Shown piece by piece: positions 44,344 to 53,685 of a stretch of DNA of 64,000 nucleotides. Position 1 is the first letter of the stretch, and each line of letters starts with the position of its first letter. This DNA is from Ramlibacter sp. WS9 (GTDB taxonomy: Bacteria; Pseudomonadota; Gammaproteobacteria; Burkholderiales; Burkholderiaceae_C). The notes under the pieces were generated by a model. That model searched no databases. It was not told the origin of the DNA and saw only the letters and a list, made by a program, of their open reading frames with translations. The stretch lies in the NCBI RefSeq assembly GCF_003797765.1, contig NZ_RKMB01000006.1, positions 216,677 to 280,676 of the forward strand. Reading direction: 5' to 3'. Made by a program: the position numbers and the translations under genes.

Positions 44344-45317
44344 TCGAGCGAGACGCCCAGTCGCTTGATGACCTCGGCGTACTTCGCGGTGTCGCTCGTC
44401 ATGCGCGCTCGCATGCCTGCGGGAGATGACGACTCGGGCTCGATTCCCACCCTGGTGAACTGCTGGATAACTTCAGGGTCACGTAGGACTTCTGCCAGGT
44501 CGTCGGAAATTTTCTGGATCGCATGTTGCGGAGCGCCGCTTCGTGCGACAAGCCCGACCCAGGTATTCACGTCATAGCCAGCAGGCCCACCGTCTTCGCC
44601 AACCGTCGGGACGTCGGGTTGCCGCGCGAGACGGGTCGGAGCGGCGATGGCGATCAACTTGAGCTTGCCGGCCTGCACGAGAGGGAGAGTCGATCCGATC
44701 GTCGCGAGCGACAGGTCCACTTCGCCGCTGGCGATAGCCGTATAGATCTGCTGGCCGTCCTTGAAGGGGATGATCGTCATCCGCGTCCCCGTGGCTTTCT
44801 CCAGCATTGCCACCGCGAGATGCGGTGGGCTGCCAAGATAGGGCACGCCGACATTCAATTTCCCGGGAGACGCCTTGGCGGCGGCGATAACGCTCTTCAT
44901 CGACTGCAGTGGGCCAGCCGCGGAAGTGACAACGAAGAACGGCGTATGGAAGACGAAAGAGATTGGAACGAAGTCTCTCTCGACCGAATACGTCACGTTG
45001 CGCAACAGGTGAGGATTCACGGCGAGGTGCGAGCTGCTGGCGAGCAACAGGTCATGTCCAGTGGACGGGGCGGCCTTCAAGGCGGCGATGGCGATGAGGC
45101 CGTTTCCCCCGGGCTTCGGATCGACGACGACCTGATGGCCCCACTTCGGCGTGAGCTTGGCGGCGAGGATGCGCGCGACCACGTCGGGCGTGCTGCCGGC
45201 TGCGAACGGGACAATGATGCGGACCGGCCGATCGGGAAAAGCCTGTGCGTGCACGAGCGGCGAAATTCCGGAAGCGCAAGCAGCGCCAATAGCGCTGAGC
45301 GCTGTTCTGCGATCCAT
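44340..45317 (-). CDS. TctC/Bug-type solute-binding receptor 1
   Basis: Periplasmic binding protein of 325 residues with signal peptide (MDRRTALSAIGAACASGISP, ending HAQA) and the Bug family motifs RPVRIIVPFAAGSTPDVVAR and VVVDPKPGGNGLIA. These receptors bind carboxylates or aromatic acids, usually for a tripartite transporter that here is not encoded nearby. The start 45317 has AAGGAGA upstream. It is the first gene of the minus-strand operon ending at 40843 and is divergent from the porin gene. Confidence 0.9.
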   Translation of the reverse strand: MDRRTALSAIGAACASGISPLVHAQAFPDRPVRIIVPFAAGSTPDVVARILAAKLTPKWGHQVVVDPKPGGNGLIAIAALKAAPSTGHDLLLASSSHLAVNPHLLRNVTYSVERDFVPISFVFHTPFFVVTSAAGPLQSMKSVIAAAKASPGKLNVGVPYLGSPPHLAVAMLEKATGTRMTIIPFKDGQQIYTAIASGEVDLSLATIGSTLPLVQAGKLKLIAIAAPTRLARQPDVPTVGEDGGPAGYDVNTWVGLVARSGAPQHAIQKISDDLAEVLRDPEVIQQFTRVGIEPESSSPAGMRARMTSDTAKYAEVIKRLGVSLE

Positions 45318-45378
45318 GAAATCTGTCTCCTTGGGGCGATTGCCGATGATGCGCCGCATCTTAATGGATGAAATCTCA

Positions 45379-45395
45379 AACGTCTAGTCGTTTAT
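45379..45395. promoter_or_regulatory. Candidate GntR/UTRA operator, receptor-porin side
   Basis: AACGTCTAGTCGTTTAT contains the palindrome AAACG-TCTAGT-CGTTT (counting the A before it). It sits between the divergent receptor and porin genes and resembles the site at 40744. Another CGTTTAAC follows at 45405. Confidence 0.55.
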
Positions 45396-45502
45396 CCCTA
45401 TGTACGTTTAACAACCTGCCCACCGACACTCCCCATTCCGAAAGGTCGGTCCCTACAACCCAAGCCCGCGGGACACCCGCTGGCCCCAAACTGGAGAACA
45501 GA

Positions 45503-46720
45503 ATGCTTAGGAAGAGTCATTGGCACAACATGCCGCGGCTGGCCGCAGGAGCCGTGCTTGTGCTCACGGCTTCATGCGCGTGGTCGCAAGAAGGCGTGCA
45601 GATCTATGGCCGCGCAAATGTTGGCCTGGACCGGTATGACGCTCCCGGCGCAACGGCCGGTCCGGCGATCCACCAGACGCGGGTGTATGACGCGATTTCG
45701 CGCTTGGGCTTCCGTGGTACGGAAGACCTGGGTGGCGGCTACAAGGCCCTGTTCCAGCTCGAGGCCGGCGTGAACTTTGACACTGGCGGCGATCGCGCCC
45801 AGGACGGCACGGTCAACCCGAACGTCGGCTTCTTCCTGCGCGACACCTTCGTCGGCCTTGAAGGCCCATACGGCCGCGTCACTGCGGGACGCCAATCGGT
45901 CTATTGGCAGAACGGCTTCATCGTGCCGGCGAGCAACTTCTACATCAATGCCGATGTCCCTTTCTTCACGGGCGTGAGCACCGGCCGCCTGCCCTTGTTG
46001 ATTTCGCGGGTGAACAACTCCGTCATGTACACGACACCGTCGATCGCGGGCGCGAATGCAAGCTTCACGATCTCGCCCACGACGACGCCCGGGCCGGGTT
46101 TTGTCGATAGCGAGACAGTCGCGCCCGGCGCGGCTCGCGACGCGCGGCTTTACGGTGCGACCTTTCGCTGGCAAGGCGCACCGTTCGCGGCGCAGGTGGA
46201 CTACGCGTACAAACGCACGTCATCCGATGCGGTCGCCGGCTTGCGCCCAACCGGTAGTGGCCTGAAGGCCATGGCGGGGTGGCGCTACACGCCCGGCGGA
46301 CAGGTTTCCGTCATCGGCGTACGTGTCGCATTGAAGGACCTGGCCGTCCCCATGGCAGGTTTCGCCGGGCGCGGCGACGACCTGAGCCAGTTCGGGTGGG
46401 GGATCGCCTGGGAACACATGATCACGCCGAACGTGCAGGCGCTGGCGTCGGCGGGCGTGCTCCAGGACGCGCGTGGCTGCACTTCGGTGGTTGCCGGCGC
46501 TGCGGGCCGCGGATGCCAGAACACGGGGGCCACCTCCTACATGGTCGCCGCGCGCTATCTGCTCTCCAAGCGCACCGCTGTCTATGCATCGCTTAACCAG
46601 GTGAAAAACCGCGCCAACGCGACGCTGGATTACACCGGAATGGCGCTCAACGCGGTCCCCAGTCTGAGTCCAGGCGCCGATCCCCGAATCATCGCGATCG
46701 GTGTCATCCACAACTTCTGA
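45503..46720 (+). CDS. Outer-membrane porin (Gram-negative type 4 family)
   Basis: Trimeric-type porin of 405 residues with a signal peptide ending at about residue 28 (CAWSQ) and a mature start GVQIYGRANVGLDRYD. SRLGFRGTEDLGGGYKALFQLE, SVYWQNGFIV and a C-terminal aromatic residue (GVIHNF) mark the betaproteobacterial porin family. It probably admits the substrate of the adjacent aromatic operon. CTGGAGAAC precedes the start. It is followed 103 bp later by the GntR gene. Confidence 0.93.
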   Translation: MLRKSHWHNMPRLAAGAVLVLTASCAWSQEGVQIYGRANVGLDRYDAPGATAGPAIHQTRVYDAISRLGFRGTEDLGGGYKALFQLEAGVNFDTGGDRAQDGTVNPNVGFFLRDTFVGLEGPYGRVTAGRQSVYWQNGFIVPASNFYINADVPFFTGVSTGRLPLLISRVNNSVMYTTPSIAGANASFTISPTTTPGPGFVDSETVAPGAARDARLYGATFRWQGAPFAAQVDYAYKRTSSDAVAGLRPTGSGLKAMAGWRYTPGGQVSVIGVRVALKDLAVPMAGFAGRGDDLSQFGWGIAWEHMITPNVQALASAGVLQDARGCTSVVAGAAGRGCQNTGATSYMVAARYLLSKRTAVYASLNQVKNRANATLDYTGMALNAVPSLSPGADPRIIAIGVIHNF

Positions 46721-46823
46721 TCGTTCATCCCAACGAACCACTTTGGCATTTTCTGTACCATCAGCGTCTCACGAAGCAGGCGGAACCGAACCGGGTGTAC
46801 CTGCCGAACTTCAAAGGACCCTG

Positions 46824-47603
46824 ATGAAGCCACTGAATGACGTGCCCACGATAAGTTCGAGGTCCCTGACCAGCGCGTTGGACATCGGCACGGCCACCTA
46901 TGTGAAGTTGCTCATGCGATTCCGGCGACGGATCGAGTCGGGCGAGTGGCCCGTCGACAAGCAGATTCCGTCGCTGGAGACGCTGGTCGAGGAAACGGGC
47001 GCTGCCCGCGCAACAGTCAGGCACGCGTTGAGCTTCCTGGAGAGCGAAGGCCTGATCGGCCGCTACCGCGGCCGGGGGACGTTCGTGCTAAAGCGCCCGG
47101 TCAGCGAGGTGTTCTACAACATCCCCACAGACTGGGAAACGCTCAGTGAACAGATACCGGACATCGACATCGAGTGGATAGCGACCGCGACGGTGGCGGA
47201 AGGTATCCCTGTATCTCATCCGGGTGGCGTGCTTTCCCCGCACGGCTACCAATACTTCCGGCGGCTGCAGCGGCACAACCAGATTCCGTACTTTCTTGGC
47301 ATCTCTTACCTTGAGCAGAGGCTCTTCAAGAAGATCGGCAAGAAGCCATTCAATACGCCGGCACCGATGCGCGTCCTCCAGAAGCACGCAGGCGACCGCC
47401 TCGGGCGCGCGGAGCAAACGATCTCCGCGACGACCGCCGACCCGGAGATCGCCACGCTGCTGCAGCTGGCAATTCACGCACCGGTGATGGTCGTGTCACG
47501 AACCGTCATGGATCTGGACAAGGTCGTGCTCTACGAGTCAACGGGTATCTTCCGGGCGGACTTCGTTCGGGTCCACAACGTCCTGCGGGAGGGGCCTGGC
47601 TGA
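46824..47603 (+). CDS. GntR-family regulator (HutC/UTRA subtype)
   Basis: Transcription factor of 259 residues. A winged helix near residues 25-90 (YVKLLMRFRRRIESGEWPVD, IPSLETLVEETGAARATVRHA, GLIGRYRGRGTFVLKRP) is followed by a UTRA ligand-binding domain (GTF...; IPYFLGISYLEQRLFKKIG, APVMVVSRTVMDLDKVVLY). ATG 46824 is chosen; an upstream GTG frame overlaps the porin. It probably controls the flanking meta-cleavage operons through the AACGTNTAGNNGTTTAT-type sites at 40744 and 45379. Confidence 0.9.
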   Translation: MKPLNDVPTISSRSLTSALDIGTATYVKLLMRFRRRIESGEWPVDKQIPSLETLVEETGAARATVRHALSFLESEGLIGRYRGRGTFVLKRPVSEVFYNIPTDWETLSEQIPDIDIEWIATATVAEGIPVSHPGGVLSPHGYQYFRRLQRHNQIPYFLGISYLEQRLFKKIGKKPFNTPAPMRVLQKHAGDRLGRAEQTISATTADPEIATLLQLAIHAPVMVVSRTVMDLDKVVLYESTGIFRADFVRVHNVLREGPG

Positions 47604-47691
47604 GTCAGCGTCGTCCGCGCAACCTCGCCCCCGCAGACGTTCGCGAAGGTTCAGGTTGGAATCGCCAACCGTTTGATGGGGACAAGGGTCT

Positions 47692-49098
47692 TCATGGCGC
47701 GAGCTGGAATATCTTGCCGGGATTCATGATGTTCGATGGATCCAGCGCGGCCTTTATCGCCTGCATCAAGGACACCCCCGTCGCTCCCGCCTCTTCGATG
47801 AGCAGGTCCTGCTTGTGCAAGCCGATGCCGTGCTCTCCCGTGCAGGTCCCTTCCAAGGTGATCGCGCGCTGTGCGAGTTGGGTCGCAAGCCTTTCGACTA
47901 CCGCGCGCTCGCGGGCGTCAGCACCATCGATGAGGTAGCACATGTGGAAGTTGCCGTCCCCCACATGTCCGACGACATAGTAGGGCACGCCTGAGGCCTC
48001 CACGTCGGCTATGGCCTCGCCGATCGCATCCGCCAGGCGTGAGATGGGAACGCAGACATCGGTGACGATACATCGGCAACCCGGCCGGGTTTGCAACCCC
48101 GCAAAATACGCATGATGGCGCGCGGTCCACAAGCGCGTGCGCTCTTCCGGGGTGTCGGCCCATTCGAAGTCCTGCCCGCCGTTCTCCTGCGCGATCTGCT
48201 GGACCAGCTCCGCTTGTTCGCGCACGCCCGTGTCGCTGCCGTGAAACTCCATCAGCAGCATGGGTTGCTCACGCAGCTGCATGCGCTCGTGCTTGTTGAC
48301 AGCGCGCACCGCCCGCTCGTCGAGCAGCTCGCAGCGCGCGATCGGGATCCCCATCTGCACGATCTGGATCGTCGTTCGCACGGCGGCATCGACACTGGGC
48401 ATGTGGCAGATGGCCGCGCTGACTGCTTCCGGCAGGGGATAGAGCCTCACCGTCAGTTCGGTCACGATGCCCAGCGTGCCCTCGCTGCCGACGAACAGGC
48501 GCGTGAGGTCGTATCCGGCACTGGACTTGCGCGCGCGCGTTCCGGTGCGCAGCACCCTGCCGTCCGGCAGCACTGCGGTGAGCCCCAGCACGTTCTCCCT
48601 CATGGTTCCGTAGCGCACCGCGTTCGTGCCGCTGGCACGGGTGGCAGCCATGCCGCCCAGTGTGGCGTTCGCTCCCGGATCGATCGGAAAAAACAGGCCC
48701 ATGGCGCGCAGCGCGCGGTTGAGTTCCTCGCGCGTGACCCCGGCCTGCACTGTCGCCGTCATGTCCTCCTGCGAGATTTTCAGGATGCGATTCATGCGGG
48801 CGAGGTCCAGCGTGATGCCGCCTTCGGTCGCCAGAACATGCCCCTCGAGCGACGAGCCCGCGCCGAACGCGATGACGGGCACCCGGTGCGCGGCGGCGCA
48901 CGTGACAACCCTTGTCACCTCTTCTGCCGTTTCACAGAACACCACCGCGTCCGGGGCGGGCACATCGAAAGCCGATTCGTCGCGCCCATGCTGCTCGCGT
49001 ACGGCAGCCGCGGTGGACAGACGCTCGCCCAGGAGAAGCTTCAAGTCCTGGATCAGGGCGGCGGGCGCCGTGCGGCGTTGGCGGGTGACTGTTGTCAT
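47692..49098 (-). CDS. FAD-linked oxidase (GlcD/D-lactate dehydrogenase-like)
   Basis: Flavoenzyme of 468 residues of the vanillyl-alcohol-oxidase superfamily. FAD-binding segments are VIAFGAGSSLEGHVLATEGG and IDPGANATLGGMAATRASG, with the C-terminal domain HVGDGNFHMCYLIDG and GEHGIGLHKQDLL. Likely oxidises a 2-hydroxy acid to a 2-oxo acid. AAGGA precedes ATG 49098. It is the last gene of the minus-strand run 47692-55310. Confidence 0.9.
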   Translation of the reverse strand: MTTVTRQRRTAPAALIQDLKLLLGERLSTAAAVREQHGRDESAFDVPAPDAVVFCETAEEVTRVVTCAAAHRVPVIAFGAGSSLEGHVLATEGGITLDLARMNRILKISQEDMTATVQAGVTREELNRALRAMGLFFPIDPGANATLGGMAATRASGTNAVRYGTMRENVLGLTAVLPDGRVLRTGTRARKSSAGYDLTRLFVGSEGTLGIVTELTVRLYPLPEAVSAAICHMPSVDAAVRTTIQIVQMGIPIARCELLDERAVRAVNKHERMQLREQPMLLMEFHGSDTGVREQAELVQQIAQENGGQDFEWADTPEERTRLWTARHHAYFAGLQTRPGCRCIVTDVCVPISRLADAIGEAIADVEASGVPYYVVGHVGDGNFHMCYLIDGADARERAVVERLATQLAQRAITLEGTCTGEHGIGLHKQDLLIEEAGATGVSLMQAIKAALDPSNIMNPGKIFQLAP

Positions 49099-49115
49099 GC
49101 TCGGGTCCTTGCTTG

Positions 49116-50312
49116 CTATTTCGAGAGACTCACGCTCGTCTTGATCATCTGCCGCTCGGCCTCCGGACGCAGCGTCATGCCCAGACCAGGCGCGGTCGGC
49201 ACCACGAAATGTCCATCCTTTGGCTGCAGGTCCTGTTCGAACAACTCCCGGTTGCAGCGCCTGAGGGCATAGGCGTGGTGCTCGTGGATCTCGAAGTTGG
49301 GAATGGCCGCCTCGAATTGCAGGGCGACGGCTGTTGCCAGCGGTGAGCCACACACATGCGCCTGCACCCCGACGTCGTAGGCATGGGCCAGCTGGGCCAC
49401 TTTCCAGGCCTCGCTGATGCCGCCCACCAAGCCCACGTCGGGCTGAATCATGTCGATGGCGCCGGCTTCCAGGTAGGGCAGGAAACCCCAGCGCGTATAG
49501 AGCCGCTCACCTGTGGCCAGGGGAATCGGCGATTTGCGCGCCATCTTCAATTGGGCGTGCGCGTTGTTGTTGTGCGTCGGTTCCTCCAGGAAGAGGATGC
49601 CGAGGTCCTGCACCAGTTCGGCGATCTGCAAGGCACCCGCCGTGGATGTGAGCGAATGCAGCTCGACGATGATGTCGACGTCCGGGCCGAGGCCATCGCG
49701 TGTCGCCTCCATTCGTTGGCGGATCAGCTTGCGCTGCGCCGGGGTGAAGATGCCGCGCAAGTCCACGGCCCGCTTGCCCTGCGCATCGAGCATGACCGGA
49801 TCGACCTTGATGCAGTCGAAACCCTCTTCGCGCGCCTGAATCGCCACCTCGCGGTACTGCGCCGGCGCCGACAGCCAAGCCGCCTCTTGCCCCCAACCGA
49901 GTTGCAGCTGGCTGGCATAGCAGCGCAGCGGCGGCGGTGTGGCACACCCCAGCAGCCGATGGATCGGCTGCCCGAGCACCTGGCCCTTGATGTCCCACAG
50001 CGCGGTATCGATGGCGCTCATCGCGCCGAAGATCACGGGCCCTCCGCCACCTTCGGCCCAGAAGGTGCGCCGCAGCATGTGCTCCCACACCGTCTCGGTA
50101 TGGAACGGGTCCGCGCCGAGGATGAAGCGTTCGCCCAATGTGAGGATCATCGGCGCGGCAGCCGGTGCGCCGGTGCCGTAGGACATGCCTACCTCGCCCA
50201 GGCCGCTGACACCTTCATCGGTATGAACGCGCGCCATCACGTGGCGCCAGGAAGCCGTGCCGTCGCGGCCCGACAGGTCCGCCTCCAGCACTTCGATTTT
50301 TGTGACTTTCAT
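49116..50312 (-). CDS. Enolase-superfamily dehydratase/racemase (mandelate racemase-like)
   Basis: Enzyme of 398 residues of the MR/MLE family. The cap domain (SWRHVMARVHTDEGVSGLGE) precedes a barrel with CIKVDPVML, metal acids in DIIVELHSLTSTAGA, ILFLEEPTHNNN and PLATGERLYTRWG, and a catalytic His in VGVQAHVCGSP. It is likely a sugar-acid dehydratase of the D-galactonate/mannonate type. The neighbours suggest that it dehydrates a hydroxy acid whose oxidation is done by the FAD oxidase. Confidence 0.88.
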   Translation of the reverse strand: MKVTKIEVLEADLSGRDGTASWRHVMARVHTDEGVSGLGEVGMSYGTGAPAAAPMILTLGERFILGADPFHTETVWEHMLRRTFWAEGGGGPVIFGAMSAIDTALWDIKGQVLGQPIHRLLGCATPPPLRCYASQLQLGWGQEAAWLSAPAQYREVAIQAREEGFDCIKVDPVMLDAQGKRAVDLRGIFTPAQRKLIRQRMEATRDGLGPDVDIIVELHSLTSTAGALQIAELVQDLGILFLEEPTHNNNAHAQLKMARKSPIPLATGERLYTRWGFLPYLEAGAIDMIQPDVGLVGGISEAWKVAQLAHAYDVGVQAHVCGSPLATAVALQFEAAIPNFEIHEHHAYALRRCNRELFEQDLQPKDGHFVVPTAPGLGMTLRPEAERQMIKTSVSLSK

Positions 50313-50325
50313 TGAAACCTCTGGA

Positions 50326-52623
50326 TCAGTTGTTTGGGGCCGGCGGCTCATAAGCCCGCACCGGTGGCAATTCCCCCTGGAAACGTTCAACCTGCACCAC
50401 CGTGAGCTGGCCGGTGCAGCCCTGTGTCAACCGGGAGGTGCCAATGTCGCGGGTCAGGACATTCGGATTGCCATGGACGCACAGGACGCCGCCATGGTCG
50501 TCATCGACCGCGTCGTACCAGGCCCCGGTGGCCAGTTGCACTACACCGGGCAGCATGTCGCCAGACAGCCTCACCGCCGCCAGACAAGCGCCCCGGGCAT
50601 TGAACAGGCGCGCTACGTCGCCCTCGGCGATGCCGCGCTCGGCCGCCGTCGCCGGGTGCATTGTGCAAATCTCGCGCCCCTGCAGTTTGTGCGCCTGGCT
50701 GTGGCCGCCGAAATCCAACTGGCTGTGCAGCCGGGTCGCGGGCTGGTTGGAGATAAGACGAAGCGGATGGTCTGCATCGGGCGCCTCAGTCGATGGCAGC
50801 CATACCGGGTGCCCGGGGCAATCCGCATAGCCGAAGCTTGCGATGGCGGGCGAACTGATCTGGATCTTGCCGCTGGGCGTTTGCAGCGGGTGCAACTCCG
50901 GCTGCTCGCGGAAGGCGCGCAGCATACCGCCGTCGTCACTGGCCTGCGGCAGCTTCAATTCGCCGCGCTGCCAGAAGGTCTCGAAATCTGGCGGATCCAG
51001 CCCCAGCGCGGCGAGCGTATCGCGGGTCTTGCCGTACAGATGCCGCAGCCAGTCGCGGGCCGTGCGTCCTTCGCTGAACGCATCCAGCCCACCCAAACGA
51101 CGTGCGAGCTCGCAGAAGATCTCGTAATCGTCGCGCGCTTGCGCGTGGGGCTCGGCGATCCGATGCATCGCGATCATGAGCGGATCGGTGGGCGTTGTCC
51201 CGATGTCCTCGCGTTCCAGGGTCAGGGTTGCGGGCAGCACGATATCGGCGTGGCGTGCCGTCGCGGTCCAGACGCTCTCGTGCACGACGAAGGTTTCCAG
51301 CCGCGCGAAGGCTCGCGCCAGCCGCGGCAGGTCCTGGTGATGGTGGAACGGATTGCCGCCGGCCCAGTAGGCAAGCCGGATGTCTGGGTACACCAGTCGC
51401 TGGCCGTTGTAGTCGAACGGCTGGCCGGGGTTCATCAGCATATCGGCGATGCGTGCGACCGGGATGAATTCCTTCACGCTGTTGGCGCCTTGGGGCAAGG
51501 CGGGAGACGGAACGGCGTTGTTACGGCGGCCATAGTGGGCCAGGGCCCCGAGCGCGTAGTTGTAGCCGCCACCCGGGAGCCCGATCTGGCCGAGCATCGC
51601 GGACAGTACCGCTGCCATCCACACAGGCTGCTCGCCGTGCTCGGCGCGTTGCAGCGAGTGCGCGACCGTGATGAGCACACGACGTCCGCGCAGCGAACGC
51701 GCCAGGGAACGCAGGACGTCGGGCGCAATGCCGCAGATCGCGGCCGCCCAGTCAGCGCTCTTCGCGACGCCGTCGCTGCGACCGCTCAGGTAGGCCTCGA
51801 ACCCGTCCCAGCCATCGCAATGGCTCGCCAGGAAATCGCGGTCGTGCAGCGCCTCGGCCGCGAGGGTATGCGCCAGCCCCAGCATCATCGCCGCGTCCGT
51901 GCCGGGCGTGACGGGCAGCCACTCGGCGCGGGCCTCTTGCGGCAGGTCGGAGCGCAAGGGAGAGACGCACACGAATCGGCAGCCGCGCTCGGCCGCGCGG
52001 CGCATCGAGTCGCGCTCGATGTGACGGCTGACGCCACCGCCCGCCACGCGCGAGTTCTTCAGCGCCATGCCCCCGAAGGCCAGGACGACATCCGTGTGGT
52101 CCACGACCTGTTCCCACGTCACGTTGCGCCGCACCACCTTTTCGTATGAGCCGAACACGTAAGGCAACAGAACCTCGGCGCAGCCGGCGCTGTAGCTGTT
52201 CACCGAACGCACATACCCTCCCAGCACCGTGTTGAGGAAACGGTGGACCTGGCTTTGCGTGTGATGAAATCGGCCGGCGCTGGACCACCCGTAGGAGCCG
52301 CCAAAAACGGCGGCCGGACCATGCTCGCTCTTCACTCGTTGAAGTTCGCGGGCGAGCAGGTCCAGCACCTGCGGCCAGGCCATCGGCACGAACTCGTCTC
52401 GGCCCCGCTTCGAATCCGGACCGGGCCCGCGTTCCAGCCAACCGCGGCGGACGGCAGGCATCGCGACTCTTGCGCGATGCTGCAAGGCATCCGGGAAATT
52501 GTCGATCAGCGGGTTGGGATCCGGATCGCCAGGATGAGGCCGCACCTCCAGCTTGCCATCTCGCCATTGCGCCAGAAAGGCACCCCAGTGCGCGCTGTGG
52601 GTTTGAAATGCGGGCTGCGTCAC
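50326..52623 (-). CDS. BisC/TorA-like molybdopterin oxidoreductase
   Basis: Cytosolic Mo-bis-MGD enzyme of 765 residues of the DMSO-reductase family. GGSYGWSSAGRFHHTQSQVH carries the probable Mo ligand Ser115, with KNSRVAGGGVSRH, HADIVLPATLTLEREDIGTT and LHSQLDFGGHSQAHK further on. It lacks a Tat signal and an N-terminal Fe-S cluster, like BisC biotin sulfoxide reductase and unlike TorA/DmsA. The GTG start overlaps the receptor stop (GTGA). It would reduce an S-oxide or N-oxide, or hydroxylate a substrate. Confidence 0.9.
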   Translation of the reverse strand: MTQPAFQTHSAHWGAFLAQWRDGKLEVRPHPGDPDPNPLIDNFPDALQHRARVAMPAVRRGWLERGPGPDSKRGRDEFVPMAWPQVLDLLARELQRVKSEHGPAAVFGGSYGWSSAGRFHHTQSQVHRFLNTVLGGYVRSVNSYSAGCAEVLLPYVFGSYEKVVRRNVTWEQVVDHTDVVLAFGGMALKNSRVAGGGVSRHIERDSMRRAAERGCRFVCVSPLRSDLPQEARAEWLPVTPGTDAAMMLGLAHTLAAEALHDRDFLASHCDGWDGFEAYLSGRSDGVAKSADWAAAICGIAPDVLRSLARSLRGRRVLITVAHSLQRAEHGEQPVWMAAVLSAMLGQIGLPGGGYNYALGALAHYGRRNNAVPSPALPQGANSVKEFIPVARIADMLMNPGQPFDYNGQRLVYPDIRLAYWAGGNPFHHHQDLPRLARAFARLETFVVHESVWTATARHADIVLPATLTLEREDIGTTPTDPLMIAMHRIAEPHAQARDDYEIFCELARRLGGLDAFSEGRTARDWLRHLYGKTRDTLAALGLDPPDFETFWQRGELKLPQASDDGGMLRAFREQPELHPLQTPSGKIQISSPAIASFGYADCPGHPVWLPSTEAPDADHPLRLISNQPATRLHSQLDFGGHSQAHKLQGREICTMHPATAAERGIAEGDVARLFNARGACLAAVRLSGDMLPGVVQLATGAWYDAVDDDHGGVLCVHGNPNVLTRDIGTSRLTQGCTGQLTVVQVERFQGELPPVRAYEPPAPNN

Positions 52624-53588
52624 TTTTCGATCGCCAGTCCCAGGCGCTTGACCAGCACCTTTTCCCGCGCCTGTTGCTCGAGCAGATATTTGCGGTATTC
52701 CACAGGCCCCAGGTAGTTCGGGACCATCTCGAAGTCGGCCATGACCCGCTGGACCTCGGGGTCGTCCAATGCCGCGCGAAACGCGTCGTGCAGCTTCGCC
52801 GCGATCTTGGGGTCCATTCCCCTCGGGCCCGCCACGCCGATCGGTGCGTCAATCACCAGCGGGTAACCCAGTTCCTTGAGCGTGGGCACATCCGGCCACC
52901 GCTTGGTGCGCTTGTCGGTCCACACCGCCAGCAGCCGTGCCTTGCCGCTCTCCACAATGGGCTTCCATCCGGCCCCGTCCACCTGGAGGTCCGTGTGTCC
53001 GCCGACCAGAGCGACGTTGCTCTCGGGGCTGCTCTTGAACGGAACGTGCACGAACTCGATGCCGTCCAAGGCCGCGATCTGTTCCATTCCGAGGTGCGCC
53101 GTCGTGCTCTGGCCGGGCGAGCCGTAAGACAGCCGCCCGGGGTTCTTCTTCGCATAGGCGACGACGTCTCCCCAGGTCGTGAACGGTGTCTGCGCTCCGG
53201 CCGTGATGCCGTAGGTGTAGCCCATCAGGTTGACGATGTAGGTGAAGTCCTTTTCCGGGTTCCAGGTCACCTTCTGGATCAGCGGCAGCCGAAACAGCGG
53301 AATCGAGACCTGCGCGATCGTGTAGCCATCCGGCTTGGCCGTGGCGGCCATCGTGGCGGGCCCCAGCGTGCCGGCCACCCCCGGCTTGTTTTCCACAACG
53401 AACGGCTGGCCGATCTTGCGGGCCGCGGCAGTGGCTACCGCGCGCATCACGACGTCCGTCGAGCCGCCGGCGGTCCAGGGCACGATAAGTGTGATGGGCC
53501 GGTTCGGATAGTCCTTGGCTTGCGCGTGGACCAGGAACGGTGCCGCGGAAAACGCGAGCAGCGCGAAGATGCGATGGCGAGAGGTCAT
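52620..53588 (-). CDS. TctC/Bug-type solute-binding receptor 2
   Basis: Periplasmic binding protein of 322 residues with signal peptide (RHRIFALLAFSAAPFLVHAQA), RPITLIVPWTAGGSTDVVMR and VENKPGVAGTLGPATMAATA. ATG 53588 is chosen because GGAGA lies six bases before it; an ATG four codons upstream lacks such a site. It is the only transport gene in this operon. The ligand is probably an aromatic or sugar-acid carboxylate. Confidence 0.9.
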   Translation of the reverse strand: MTSRHRIFALLAFSAAPFLVHAQAKDYPNRPITLIVPWTAGGSTDVVMRAVATAAARKIGQPFVVENKPGVAGTLGPATMAATAKPDGYTIAQVSIPLFRLPLIQKVTWNPEKDFTYIVNLMGYTYGITAGAQTPFTTWGDVVAYAKKNPGRLSYGSPGQSTTAHLGMEQIAALDGIEFVHVPFKSSPESNVALVGGHTDLQVDGAGWKPIVESGKARLLAVWTDKRTKRWPDVPTLKELGYPLVIDAPIGVAGPRGMDPKIAAKLHDAFRAALDDPEVQRVMADFEMVPNYLGPVEYRKYLLEQQAREKVLVKRLGLAIEK

Positions 53589-53685
53589 GACTGTCTCCAT
53601 GGTTTTCGCGCGGCGCGGGGATGCGCCGCTGCTAGAAATTCACAACTGCGAGAAGCCGCGTCGTGGGCGTGTTGGCCGCGCTGTG

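Noticed and set aside
47654..47670. Hairpin GGTTGG-AATCG-CCAACC between the GntR and FAD-oxidase genes
   Set aside because: A six-bp stem without a T run; possibly chance.
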